The notes beneath the pieces were generated by a model that was not told where the DNA came from, made no database searches, and saw only the letters and a program-made list of their open reading frames with translations. A stretch of DNA of 64,000 nucleotides from JAACFF01 sp963701435. GTDB taxonomy: Bacteria; Chloroflexota; Anaerolineae; Promineifilales; Promineifilaceae. Location: positions 372,001-436,000 of the forward strand of contig CAVPAL010000007.1 of NCBI GenBank assembly GCA_963701435.1. Direction: 5' to 3'. The position numbers and the translations under genes were made by a program. This document shows positions 8,568 through 17,667 of this stretch, in pieces; the stretch's first letter is position 1; each line of letters begins with the position of its first letter.

Positions 8568-9224
8568 TTATTCGCGCCCCAGCCCCGCCTCTCTGGCGCG
8601 AATAATTGCCTGTGCTCTATCCACCACGTGCATTTTACTAAAAATATTGGAGCAATGATTGCGCACTGTTTTGGGACTGATAAAAAGTTTGCGCGCAATC
8701 TCGCCGTTTGAATGGCCTTGTGCCAACAGTTCCAGCACTTCCCGTTCACGTTCGGTCAGATCAGGGAAAGCCTCCGCCGGGGCGGCCGGTCTGGGCGCGG
8801 CAAAATAACTTTGCAAACGCGCCGCAATGGCTGCCCCAAAAAGCGCTTCGCCGCGCACCACGGCGCGGATGGTGCGCAGCATCTCCTCCTGATCGGCGCC
8901 TTTGAGGACATAGCCGCGCGCGCCGGCGCGCATGGCTGAGAAAACAGAATCATCATCCTCAAACATGGTTACGATGATAATGCCGATATGCGGACTGGTC
9001 TGTACTATTTGGCGCGTAGCTTCAATGCCGTTGAGGCCGGGCATTTGAATATCCATTAACACGACGTCGGGCTGGATTGTTTCCGCCAGGGTCACTGCTT
9101 CCATGCCGCTTGCCGCTTCGCCTACTACTTCAGTATCGGCAATCGAGCTAAACAGCGCCTTCAACCCCTCACGAAATAGGGTATGGTCGTCGGCAATCAA
9201 AATGCGGATCGGTTCAAGCATCAT
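8568..9224 (-). CDS. NarL-type response regulator
   Basis: 218 residues. Receiver with ADDH, phospho-acceptor in VVLMDIQMPGLNG, conserved IVTMFEDDDSVF and LKGADQEE; LuxR-type HTH at ~148-210 (LTEREREVLELLAQGHSNGEIARKLFISPKTVRNHCSNIFSKM). It follows the broken kinase gene by 15 bp on the same strand, forming a classic kinase/regulator pair. It converges with the fusion-kinase gene, with 42 bp between the stops. The regulator itself is intact although its kinase is not, so cross-talk from the fusion kinase at 6906 is conceivable but unproven. Confidence 0.92.
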   Translation of the reverse strand: MMLEPIRILIADDHTLFREGLKALFSSIADTEVVGEAASGMEAVTLAETIQPDVVLMDIQMPGLNGIEATRQIVQTSPHIGIIIVTMFEDDDSVFSAMRAGARGYVLKGADQEEMLRTIRAVVRGEALFGAAIAARLQSYFAAPRPAAPAEAFPDLTEREREVLELLAQGHSNGEIARKLFISPKTVRNHCSNIFSKMHVVDRAQAIIRAREAGLGRE

Positions 9225-9239
9225 TTCATCCTAATGAAT

Positions 9240-11326
9240 TTACTTCGTGGGCAGCGTGGCATAAATAGTTGTGCCTTGTCCTGCTGTTGATTCAATTTTT
9301 AGTGCACCGCCTAATTCAGCCGCTCGCTGCTGCATGGATGATAAACCAACGCCGGCTTGATAATCAACCGGCAGGCCGGCACCATCATCCTGAATGGTCA
9401 AATAAAGCCCTTCAGCCTCTTCCAGCACCAGCTTGCAATGGGCGGCATTTGCATGGCGCAGGCAGTTGGTAAGCGCTTCGGTGGCGATGCGGTAGGCGGC
9501 CACTTCCACGGCTGCGGGCAGTTGCGGCAAAGTCGGCGGCGCTTGAAACGTTATTTGCGTACGGCCGTTGCTGTTTTGGCCCACAAATTCCTGCAGGGCA
9601 GACAATAAACCGAGTTGGTCTAAGGCGGACGGCCGTAAGCCATCCACCACTTTCCTTATTTCCTTAATGGCGCAACTGCGATTCTGTTTTTACTTCTGCT
9701 AAAAATTTTTCTGCGCGTTGTGGGTCACTTATGCAGCAGATTTTGCGCTGCCTCGACCTTAATGGTCAAGGGTCGCCAGCTGTGGCCCCAGCCCATCGTG
9801 CAAATCGCGGCGCAGGCGGCGGCGCTCTTCTTCACGGGCCGTCACCAGCTGTTCACGGGAGCGTTGCAGTTGAGCGGTTAGTTGGGCAGCGTAAACGGCC
9901 GTTCCCGCTTGCCGGGCCACGTTTAACAGCAAACGTTCTTCATCAGCGCTAAATCTTTCACCGCTCCGCCTTGTTGCGACTTGCAAATGGCCAATGGTTT
10001 GAGATTGGTAAATGAGTGGGTAGGTTTGCAGCCGCTTGTCGGGAACTACGCCTGCTGCCGCAATTACTTCTTTATCAACGGCGACAACGGCAACAAAAGG
10101 CAGTTTGAGCGTCTGGGCAATGGTTTCAACAAGCGCGGGCAGCAGCTCACCGGGTGTAGTGGTATAGGGCCAACTGTTGGGTTAATTGTGTAATCACGGT
10201 AAAGGGATCATCTCGTTGACCATACATCACGCGATTGACCAGCCGTTGTAACCACAGCCGCAAAGGATGAACCAGCAGCGCCACAAAGCCGGTGGCCAGG
10301 GTCGCCGCCAGTAAGTTCATACTGGTCTGAAAAAGAGCGCTGATACTGCCCACCAACAACACATATAGAATGAGGATAACGGCCATGACCCCACCATAGA
10401 CCAGGGTGCGGTTGAGCAAAAAGTCCATCTGCCACAGCCTGATAGCGTAATGCCGACACCCCAATCGCCAGTGGAATCAACGTTGCCCCAATTAAAAAAA
10501 GGTGCAAAGATAAAAAATGCAGCCAGGGGTTATCGGAAAACATAAAAGAAAAAATCGTTTGTATTAGGGGTAGTAAAATAAAGGCAATTAAGGCTAACAA
10601 TACTAAACGTGTTTGTTGTTTTTGGACCAAGTGTGGCTTTACGCCATTTGAATAGTTGGCTAATTAAACCGATGATGGCAAAAGTCAGGATACTGAGCAT
10701 GAAAAGCGCCCAGGCAAAATCTTCTGATATGCCCAAGACATCTTCTAAACTAACAAATAAAGTGAGCGCGCCAGCAACAAAACCGATACTTACCAGACCA
10801 ATCCAGCGCGGCATAAAACGGCCGTCTGGAAATAAATAAAATAGCAGGAAAAAGCAGGCTGTAAACAGCAGCGGCGCTACCCATTCGATCGCCGGCAAAA
10901 CATGCAATAATTCATCTGGGAAACGCCACCGATCAACATCACTTTGAAAGGCAAACATGTAGGACATCATGAGCAGTGTTGCTGAAACGTATAACACCAT
11001 CCAATCTTTTGGTTTGCGCCAGGCAATGTAAACGGCCGTACCCCAAAACACAGTCACCGCTGCCAGGCGCAAAACCAAAATGTAGGTCACAAATACATCA
11101 TAGGTAGGGAAAATTTGGAAGCGGCCGGACGCGCTTGAATCACCTGCCATTCATAATATTTCACATCAAAACTGGCGTGGGGCAGACTGGCAGCAAATAG
11201 GCCAACTACCAGCAAAAGGGTAGTGAGCCAGCCGACCCAGGCTAACCAGAGAAAACGGCCGTTTACTATCGTTGGAGAATCTATTCTCTGATTCAGGTTA
11301 TCATGCATCATTGTTTGTGATGACAT
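9240..11326 (-). pseudogene. Membrane NarL-partner histidine kinase, multiply frameshifted
   Basis: The parts of one ~690-residue sensor kinase are spread over several frames: an N-terminal TM region with about eight hydrophobic helices (11326 to ~10150), a GAF-like segment (FVAVVAVDKEVIAAAGVVPDKRL pattern) near 10130-9900, HisKA_3 with RRDLHDGLGPQ near 9800, and a HATPase (IATEALTNCLRHANA, DDGAGLP, GVGLSSM) down to the stop at 9240. Breaks lie near 11120, 10622 (a run of five A), 10440, 10160, 9755 and 9670. Residues are well preserved between breaks, which fits either very recent decay or uncorrected indels. It would have phosphorylated the regulator directly downstream. Confidence 0.8.
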
Positions 11327-11347
11327 TTTATAATTTTGCCCTTTCGA

Positions 11348-11395
11348 CTGTGAATGAATTCACAGCCTGACCAAAAAAACGTGTTGAAACACGTT
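11348..11395. promoter_or_regulatory. Two adjacent inverted repeats with GA spacers
   Basis: CTGTGAAT-GA-ATTCACAG (11348-11365) and AACGTGTT-GA-AACACGTT (11378-11395) are both perfect 8-bp-arm inverted repeats with the same 2-base spacer. They lie upstream of the broken kinase gene and downstream of the 11507 membrane-protein gene. They look like operator sites; the first could equally be part of a terminator. No T-run follows on the minus strand, so I prefer operators. Confidence 0.35.
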
Positions 11396-11506
11396 ACGCT
11401 GTGTGCATTATAACCTGTTTACAAACAAGTTTATCCACAGTTTTCCTCAGTGCACCCAAAATAATAGAAACCGAACTGAGTCTATAAGGGTGAAACCTAT
11501 TTGTTA

Positions 11507-12103
11507 TCATTGAATGGCCGTCGCGACATCATCAGGAACCTTGCGAGCAACCAGCAAAAGAGAGCCTACGACAAATGCCAATACCGTCGCGCCTAAGAAA
11601 GGTGAGCCAAGCAAAAAGAAAGCCACAAAATCAATCGGAAAAGCCAACATCAAGATAAAGCCGCTCCAACGCGGCCAGTAACGGCTCCGCCAGATGGCAA
11701 TGCCTAAAATTGTGGCTCCTATATCCAGAACAAGCGTACCAATCCCAAAAGTGCTCCAGGCCGCATTTCGCAAATTACTGCCGCTGCTGTAGGGCAAATC
11801 GCTGAACAACCAAAACTCAGCCGCCGTTCCCGCCACCATGATCAGGGAACCGACCAACGCCAATAAACTCGCCCAACGGCCATAACCCTTCGACCATAGC
11901 AGCACCACCCCCAACCAGCCAGCCGACATCAACAACAAGGAAAAGGCCATGAGGCGGTTCAACAGTTCATAGGTCTGGTAAACTGTGCTTCCCGGCGCGC
12001 CCCATCCTGTTTGGGCAAAGGCGATGATGAGCGGAACGGCCGTAAGCGCACCCAACAACGCCGCGCCACCCAACCCACGAATCAGACAACTGCTATTTTT
12101 CAT
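11507..12103 (-). CDS. Small multi-pass membrane protein, family not recognised
   Basis: 198 residues with about six hydrophobic helices (LGALTAVPLIIAFAQTGW; LMAFSLLLMSAGWLGVVLL; LLALVGSLIMVAGTAA; TFGIGTLVLDIGATILGIAIW; ILMLAFPIDFVAFFLL; TVLAFVVGSLLLVA). No catalytic motif is visible. A truncated paralogue lies at 13424-13688 and a related-looking membrane gene at 12137-12629, so this is a small local family. Role unknown. Confidence 0.7.
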   Translation of the reverse strand: MKNSSCLIRGLGGAALLGALTAVPLIIAFAQTGWGAPGSTVYQTYELLNRLMAFSLLLMSAGWLGVVLLWSKGYGRWASLLALVGSLIMVAGTAAEFWLFSDLPYSSGSNLRNAAWSTFGIGTLVLDIGATILGIAIWRSRYWPRWSGFILMLAFPIDFVAFFLLGSPFLGATVLAFVVGSLLLVARKVPDDVATAIQ

Positions 12104-12136
12104 CTCGATGTCTCATAAATCGATTGGGGTCACCTC

Positions 12137-12629
12137 TTATTTTTGCGGAAACCACAAATAGACCCCGATCCTTGCCCACGCCAATACCAACGAAAGCACG
12201 GGACTGTTGGGCCAATAGCCCGTCAAAAATTGTTCAAAAAACATTGGAATGACCAAAAGGGTCGCAATCATTAACAGCCAGCCCGACCAACGCGGCGCAG
12301 GAGAGTGTCGCACGAGTGAACGGCCGTAAAACAAAGAATCCATTACAACTACCAACAAACTCTTGCTCTGCAAAACTAAATGCCCCTTGTGCCGCCAGCC
12401 ACTGCCAATGCCCCACTCGTTCCGCATACAACCACCAAAAACCCTACATAACCGATGACAAACGCCACCTGCCCAATGAGAATCAGCAGCGTATTTTGCC
12501 CGGAAATCACGTCCGGCATCCACCTGGAAAGGAAAAGAATGCTCATTTCGTTGAGCTTATTCACAAGAAAAGCAGGCTTCCCAGCATAAAAGCGCCCCCC
12601 CATTGTTGGGCTATATTCGTTGAGATCAT
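12137..12629 (-). pseudogene. Multi-pass membrane protein gene, frameshifted
   Basis: An ATG at 12627-12629 begins MISTNIAQQWGGAFMLGSLLF. The frame then breaks near 12565, continues as VNKLNEMSILFLSRWMPDVISGQNTLLILIGQ, and breaks again near 12440 and 12370. The last frame (FYGRSLVRHSPAPRWSGWLLMIATLLVIPMFF) ends at 12137 in LYLWFPQK-like sequence. The overall composition is a 4-5 helix membrane protein resembling its neighbours. At least two indels separate coherent segments, so no full product can be made as read. Confidence 0.55.
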
Positions 12630-12749
12630 TTTGTATTTCTCCTTATTTTCTATGTCCAAGGTCACATTGATGGCACAATTTCCTTTTGCATAAATTTATG
12701 AGGTGGGTCACACCCTACTAAACCCCAAGAAATAAATAGGCTTTAATCT

Positions 12750-13355
12750 CTAAATAGCAACGGCCGTTTCCCGCCGCAACAACCACATCATGCCCAAACC
12801 AGTCACCGCACCCAACAATAAACCCATCCCGCTTAAGGCAATCCATTCACGTCCTTCGCCACTCCATGATATACTAACCACTGCCGCCAGCGTGTAACCT
12901 ACAACGCTAATAAGCGGCCAAACTGCCGCCGAGATACCCTGCTGCTTCAAAAGATGCCACTGCACCAGACCAATGGGCAATCCCAAAGCCAGCCCAATGA
13001 AAACAATGCCAGCGAAGCTATCCAGAGTATCAAACTGACTAAAAGCGAGAGCAAAAGCAGTACCCATCACGATTGCCCCTGCTGCCACACTAAAACCAAT
13101 CCAACGGCCGACCGAGATACTTTTGTTGCGCATGAGCAAGCCTGGTCCCAATGTGCCCCCCAGTGCCAAAAATCCGCCAAACAAAGCACCAGCCACAAGT
13201 CCGCCAAGCAATTCATTACTTGCCTTCCCTACTGCGTCGCTGGCACCCCACATCGAGATAAAAGCTGCCATCCCCAAAATAGTTGTGCCGAGAGCACATG
13301 TTACCAACCACAACAATCCAAAACGCCAATCTAAATGTGTCTGTTTTTTGTTCAT
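12750..13355 (-). CDS. Multi-pass membrane protein, unknown function
   Basis: 201 residues. The ATG at 13355 is chosen because GGAGGATAAT stands just upstream; an in-frame extension to 13460 has no ribosome site. About six hydrophobic helices, Gly/Ala-rich (LLGGLVAGALFGGFLALGGTLGPGLL; WIGFSVAAGAIVMGTAFALAF; IVFIGLALGLPIGLVQW). No enzymatic motif. Third member of a run of small membrane proteins; no function assigned. Confidence 0.7.
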   Translation of the reverse strand: MNKKQTHLDWRFGLLWLVTCALGTTILGMAAFISMWGASDAVGKASNELLGGLVAGALFGGFLALGGTLGPGLLMRNKSISVGRWIGFSVAAGAIVMGTAFALAFSQFDTLDSFAGIVFIGLALGLPIGLVQWHLLKQQGISAAVWPLISVVGYTLAAVVSISWSGEGREWIALSGMGLLLGAVTGLGMMWLLRRETAVAI

Positions 13356-13403
13356 ATTATCCTCCAAAATCAAAATTAAATCTTGGACACAGCTTACATT
13401 GGA

Positions 13404-13434
13404 GACAGTCCTGTTGTCATGGGACGGCCGTCCC
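13404..13434. repeat. Short repeat GTTGTCATGGGACGGCCGTC, copy 1
   Basis: GTTGTCATGGGACGGCCGTC followed by CCGA is also found at 19434-19457, each time preceded by a GTCC-type stretch. The core GGGACGGCCGTCCC is a 14-bp palindrome that extends the genome-wide ACGGCCGT octamer. Here it fuses directly into the remnant of a membrane-protein gene. Confidence 0.5.
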
Positions 13435-13688
13435 GACTTCATCAGGAACTTTGCGAGCAACCAGCAAAAGTGAACCTACGACAAATGCCAATACTGTCGC
13501 GCCTAAGAAAGGTGAGCCAAGCAAAAAGAAGGCCGCAAAATCAATCGGAAAAGCCAATATCAAGATAAAGGCGGTTCAACAGTTCACCACTCTGTTTGCG
13601 CAAAGGTGATGATGAGAGAAACGGCCGTAACCCCACCTAAAAAAGCGAAACCACCAAATATACGAATCAGGCGATTGTTATCGTTCAT
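13424..13688 (-). pseudogene. Truncated paralogue of the 11507-12103 membrane protein
   Basis: Starting at the ATG at 13688 (MNDNNRLIRIFGGFAFLGGVTAVSLIITFAQTEW, then stop) the sequence matches the start of the 11507-12103 gene. It then skips its middle and resumes at the paralogue's 3' end (13430-13570 matches 11515-11665 at high identity). Roughly 300 bp are missing between the ATCAAGATAAAG and GCGGTTCAACAGTTCA junction sequences near 13570. This is a decayed duplicate, not an expressed gene. Confidence 0.7.
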
Positions 13689-13781
13689 CCCCTGTGCTTG
13701 GGAGAACTCGACTTTGCAAAGATTTACCGTTACTATAACAATAGCCATGTGAGATGAAGTTGTTTTGAGAGGCCAATATTT

Positions 13782-14732
13782 ATGCAAACATTTTCGGTTA
13801 ACCAACCAATCATTAATTGGCTGCTAGATGGCGACGTTTCCGTCCAATATCAAGTATATCGTGATTTGCTGGACGAGATTCGGCCAGAGCGGCAAGCACG
13901 TATTGCAACAGAAGGCTGGGGAGCGCGATTTCTCAGTTACCGGCATCCGGACGGTCATTGGGGCCGCAGCTTCTATCAGCCGAAGTGGATATCCACCCAC
14001 TACACGCTGCTCGATCTCAAGCATCTTGGAATTATGCCTGACCATCCCGCCATTCGCGCCAGCATAGAACGCATTTTGGCGGAGCAGAAAGGAGCAGATG
14101 GCGGAATTAATCCTTCAGTCACAATCATACAGAGCGACGTGTGCGTCAACGGCATGTTTCTGAATTACGCTGCTTACTTCGGTATGTCCGCAGAGGCGCT
14201 GCACTCGATTGTTGATTATGTAATCAACATGCAGATGCCCGACGGCGGCTTCAACTGCCAAATAAATAGCACGGGTACAGTACACAGTTCGCTGCACTCC
14301 ACGATTTCGATCCTGGAAGGAATTCTAGAATACGCCAACAACGGCTACACCTACCGGCTGGCCGAACTGCAATCAATAGCGGCTGACAGCCGTGAATTTT
14401 TGCTGGCACACCGCCTCTTCCGCTCTGATCGCACGGGTGAGATTATCAACAAGCGTTTCCTGATGCTTTCCTACCCTTCGCGCTGGTTCTACGATATTTT
14501 GCGGGCGCTTGATTATTTGCAGTTTGCCGGCATTCCATACGACCTGCGTATGCAGGATGCCCTTGACGTCTTGCTCCAAAAGCGGCGCAAAGACAATACA
14601 TGGCCTGTCCAGGCGCGCCATCCTGGCCAGACACATTTTGAGATGGAGCAAACGGGTCGGCCAAGCCGCTGGAATACCCTGCGCGCGCTGCGGGTATTGC
14701 GCCATTTCGACCAGATTGATGCTCTTGCATAG
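13782..14732 (+). CDS. Prenyltransferase/squalene-cyclase-repeat protein
   Basis: 316 residues with alpha/alpha-toroid repeats typical of terpene-cyclase-like proteins: DGHWGRSFYQPKWISTHYTLLDLKHLGI, QMPDGGFNCQIN, RRKDNTWPVQARHPGQTHFEMEQTGRPSRWNTLRALRVLRHF. The DxDD motif of true squalene-hopene cyclases is not seen. Many bacterial proteins of this type have no known substrate. The gene stands alone and begins ~90 bp after the membrane-protein remnant. Confidence 0.75.
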   Translation: MQTFSVNQPIINWLLDGDVSVQYQVYRDLLDEIRPERQARIATEGWGARFLSYRHPDGHWGRSFYQPKWISTHYTLLDLKHLGIMPDHPAIRASIERILAEQKGADGGINPSVTIIQSDVCVNGMFLNYAAYFGMSAEALHSIVDYVINMQMPDGGFNCQINSTGTVHSSLHSTISILEGILEYANNGYTYRLAELQSIAADSREFLLAHRLFRSDRTGEIINKRFLMLSYPSRWFYDILRALDYLQFAGIPYDLRMQDALDVLLQKRRKDNTWPVQARHPGQTHFEMEQTGRPSRWNTLRALRVLRHFDQIDALA

Positions 14733-14808
14733 TTTATTCAAACCGCTACAATAACAACAATAAACGAACAAACGTACAAATTATTAACTGTTTTTGGAGT
14801 TTGATTGC

Positions 14809-16029
14809 GTGAGTGAATCTATCCGCTATGAGCTAAAACCATTCGAACTGTCAGTTGCAGAATACTTCGCTGGTATTGGATTAGTGCGCATGGGTTTAGA
14901 ACAAGAAGGTTGGCATGTTTTATTTGCCAATGACTTCGCGCCGAGTAAGCATGTCATGTATGAAGCCTTCTTTCCTGACGCAAAAAACCATTACGTTATT
15001 GAAGACATCTTTTTACTGCAAACAGAACAGGTTCCATCAACAATGTTAGCAACCTGCTCATTTCCCTGCATCGATTTATCGTTAGCTGGCAGCATGAATG
15101 GACTTAACGGAAAACATTCAAGCGCCTTCTGGGGATTTATTGCTATCCTGAATTCACAAGCAGATAAAGCCCCGCCACTTGTCTTGGTGGAAAATGTGCC
15201 TGGCTGGCTAAGTTCAAATAAAGGCGCCGATTTCCGTGTGGCAATCAAAGCCCTTAATGATGCCGGGTATGCATGTGATGTTTTTATCTTAGATGCTCGT
15301 TCTTTTGTCCCTCAAAGCAGGGAAAGAGTCTTCATCGTTGGGGCTAAGCATCGGCCGGCCCTGGAAGAACCCGAAGCTCTGCTCAACCGGCCAAATTCAA
15401 TCGTCAGCAACCGCCTGCGCAAAGCAATTGCCGATAACTTAGATTTATGTTGGACTTTCGTCGACATTCCTATTCCTCCTCAGAAGAAAAAGCGCGGACT
15501 CAATAGGTATATAGAATTACTACCTGAGGATGATCTGCGCTGGTGGACAGATGAGAAAGTAGAAAAACATATTGGAATGATGACGCAATCACATAGAGAG
15601 CGTATCGAAACAATGAGGCGGATGAATACCGACACATATCGCACTTTCTACAGGCGTGTTCGTACAGGCGCACAGCGAGTCGAGGTGCGGAGAGATGATA
15701 TAGCTGGATGTCTCCGCACAGCAGTCGGGGGGAGCAGTCGCCAATTCATCATTAGATCGGGGAGAGGACAAGTGAGAATGCGTGCAATGACGCCACGCGA
15801 ATATGCGAGATTACAGGGCGTACCAGATTATTACCCCATAAATGTAGATGACAATCAAGCCATCACTGGCTTCGGTGACGCCGTTTGTGTACCGGCTATT
15901 GCATGGATTGCTCGTCATGTTTTGACTCCACTTGTCGATGAACTTCAATCAGGTTTAGCAACTCATGAAGCAGCTTTAAGGGCAGCCTACCCAAGATCAA
16001 TCCTGAGAGACTTGTCTGTTTCAGATTGA
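14809..16029 (+). CDS. DNA cytosine-5 methyltransferase
   Basis: All main C5-methyltransferase motifs are present: I FAGIGLVRMGLEQEGW, IV with catalytic Cys in TCSFPCIDLSLAG, VI VENVPG, VIII QSRERVFIVG, IX region TPREYARLQGVPDYY, X GFGDAVCVPAIAWIA. The GTG start at 14809 is preferred because GGAG lies about 9 bases upstream; a TTG at 14794 is the alternative. It transfers methyl to cytosine in a specific, here unknown, sequence. Its 3' end overlaps the convergent DUF4928-like gene by 43 bp. Together with vsr it forms a restriction-modification locus, more AT-rich than its surroundings and without ACGGCCGT. Confidence 0.93.
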   Translation: MSESIRYELKPFELSVAEYFAGIGLVRMGLEQEGWHVLFANDFAPSKHVMYEAFFPDAKNHYVIEDIFLLQTEQVPSTMLATCSFPCIDLSLAGSMNGLNGKHSSAFWGFIAILNSQADKAPPLVLVENVPGWLSSNKGADFRVAIKALNDAGYACDVFILDARSFVPQSRERVFIVGAKHRPALEEPEALLNRPNSIVSNRLRKAIADNLDLCWTFVDIPIPPQKKKRGLNRYIELLPEDDLRWWTDEKVEKHIGMMTQSHRERIETMRRMNTDTYRTFYRRVRTGAQRVEVRRDDIAGCLRTAVGGSSRQFIIRSGRGQVRMRAMTPREYARLQGVPDYYPINVDDNQAITGFGDAVCVPAIAWIARHVLTPLVDELQSGLATHEAALRAAYPRSILRDLSVSD

Positions 16030-16934
16030 AGAATTCGTTCGTTGTAGATTTCAAGCATTGATTTCAAAACCGCGAGAAACGAATTACCTTCGACGCCTGC
16101 AATCTCAATTATGTTAGTCGCGATAAAATCTTCAATGGCAACGAAACTAATCTGGCGGTCTAACTTTGAGGTCGCGCTTGCAAGACCTTTAGCCCGTTCG
16201 ATCATATCGCGAGGAATAATCAATACTGGATACAGATTCTTACGCAAATTGTCCTGGCATTTTTCAATCACCGGCAATGTAGGCACAGCAGTAACATGGA
16301 AGACGATTTCGCCAACCACGAAATCGCCAGCCCTTTGTGTCTGTACATCAGCAGCAAAAGCAGCGTGGGTAGAAACTTGTTTTTGGGGCATGCGGCGTTG
16401 TAGTTTAGCGCCAACGAGATGTTGTTCCACGCGGCCATGACTGCGCTCCTTTGCCTCTGAAAGCAATTGTTCAATCCAGGCTATAGGCGATTCATTCTGG
16501 TCAATTTTGAGGCGCATTTGGCGACGGAGGAAGTAAGCATCAATTTGTTCTATTATTTGCGAGGCTAACTGCCCAATCGCTATTTCCCGCTCCTCTTCTG
16601 TCCAATGTGCAAGATCCTTTCCCCAATTTAAGGCTTCTGCAAAGCGCTCAAACTTTAATGTAGAACGCGTTGTTACCCCATCGGCTAAAAAATTTCGTTC
16701 CTCGCCATATTGCGCTAGCGTAACGCGCAATGCAACACCCCGTCCTCCAACCAATTGTCCACCGGTAGTAAAAATATCTTTCCGCTCGATTGGAGCTCTC
16801 ATTCGGATAGCATGGAGTACAACAATTGCTCCAGCTAAAGTGCTGCGGGCAGTTCCAGCTTCTTTTAACCATGAAGATACAGTCTGACCCAATTTCTCTA
16901 CAACTTGCACTTTATCTTGAGTTAACATCATCAT
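15987..16934 (-). CDS. DUF4928-like protein, putative restriction endonuclease
   Basis: About 315 residues from a triple ATG at 16928-16934 (a GTG at 16961 is also possible). There is no classical nuclease signature I can assert. The sequence (TARSTLAGAIVVLHAIRMRAP, GGQLVGGRGVALRVTLAQYGEERNFLADGVTTRSTLKFERF, then GDFVVGEIVFHVTAVPTLPVIEKCQDNL) resembles DUF4928 proteins, which are known from methyltransferase/Vsr loci. The C-terminal GEIVFHVT stretch could be part of a PD-(D/E)xK core. The gene overlaps the end of vsr and converges with the methyltransferase. Restriction activity is inferred from context. Confidence 0.65.
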   Translation of the reverse strand: MMMLTQDKVQVVEKLGQTVSSWLKEAGTARSTLAGAIVVLHAIRMRAPIERKDIFTTGGQLVGGRGVALRVTLAQYGEERNFLADGVTTRSTLKFERFAEALNWGKDLAHWTEEEREIAIGQLASQIIEQIDAYFLRRQMRLKIDQNESPIAWIEQLLSEAKERSHGRVEQHLVGAKLQRRMPQKQVSTHAAFAADVQTQRAGDFVVGEIVFHVTAVPTLPVIEKCQDNLRKNLYPVLIIPRDMIERAKGLASATSKLDRQISFVAIEDFIATNIIEIAGVEGNSFLAVLKSMLEIYNERILQSETDKSLRIDLG

Positions 16935-17379
16935 TCTGATTACTGCCTTGAGCATTTTCACACTGTTTTAATACATCACGAATTCTTTCCGATACTGATG
17001 TCAAATCTGCTTTCTTTTTCAATTCGTGAGTCCAAAATCGCATAACTGCCCATCCGTTAGCCATTAACTGATCATTATAGCGCTCGTCTCTCGCCACGTT
17101 ACGCGCAATCTTTTGTTTCCAATATTCACGATTTTTCTGAGGCAAAGGCCGATTACATTCAGAACAACCGTGCCAAAAGCATCCATCGACGAAAATAGCG
17201 ATCTTTTGTTTGGGAAACGCTACGTCGGGCTTGCCTGGCGCATCTTCATAATTGATGCGCCAGCCGCTTATACCCATTCCTGCTAACATGGCGCGCAAAA
17301 GCCTCTCTGGGCCAGTATTATTGCTCTTAACAGCGCGCATTGTTTTTATGCGGTCTTCTGGGGAAAGGTTGTCTGTCAT
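16912..17379 (-). CDS. vsr: Very-short-patch-repair endonuclease
   Basis: 155 residues, the usual Vsr length. Opens with the RIKTMRAVKSNNTGPERLLRAML block, followed by INYEDAPGKPDVAFPKQKIAIFVDGCFWHGCSECNRPLPQKNREYWKQKIARNVARDERYNDQLMANGW. This contains the catalytic Asp (KPDVAF), the GCFWHGC metal and zinc region, and the conserved NREYWxxKI. Vsr nicks T:G mismatches created by deamination of 5-methylcytosine and so normally accompanies a C5 methyltransferase, as here. First gene of a minus-strand pair with the DUF4928-like gene. Confidence 0.95.
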   Translation of the reverse strand: MTDNLSPEDRIKTMRAVKSNNTGPERLLRAMLAGMGISGWRINYEDAPGKPDVAFPKQKIAIFVDGCFWHGCSECNRPLPQKNREYWKQKIARNVARDERYNDQLMANGWAVMRFWTHELKKKADLTSVSERIRDVLKQCENAQGSNQNDDVNSR

Positions 17380-17667
17380 ACCATGCCAAGTATATAGCAG
17401 AGTTTATTGGCGCTCAAAATTAGCGTGATCATTAAATCTGGCAACTATCGCGTAATTTTAGCCGCAGACGATGCATTATTTCGGTTCGAGATCAAGAGCA
17501 GCTACGCGGAACTTTTGTTGATGGCATGGAGGGACGCGATTGCACAACTCATTTCACACTGGGAAATAAGATGTAATTCTGGATACGATTTTGTCCCGAT
17601 CAGCCATAATTTGACATAAGTCATGTGCTAGATGTGAATCGAGTCGTAATCATTGGTAAAATACCTT

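Noticed and set aside
17407..17619. 70-codon plus-strand frame starting TTG between vsr and the AlkD remnant
   Set aside because: No ribosome site and no recognisable family; possible but not supportable.
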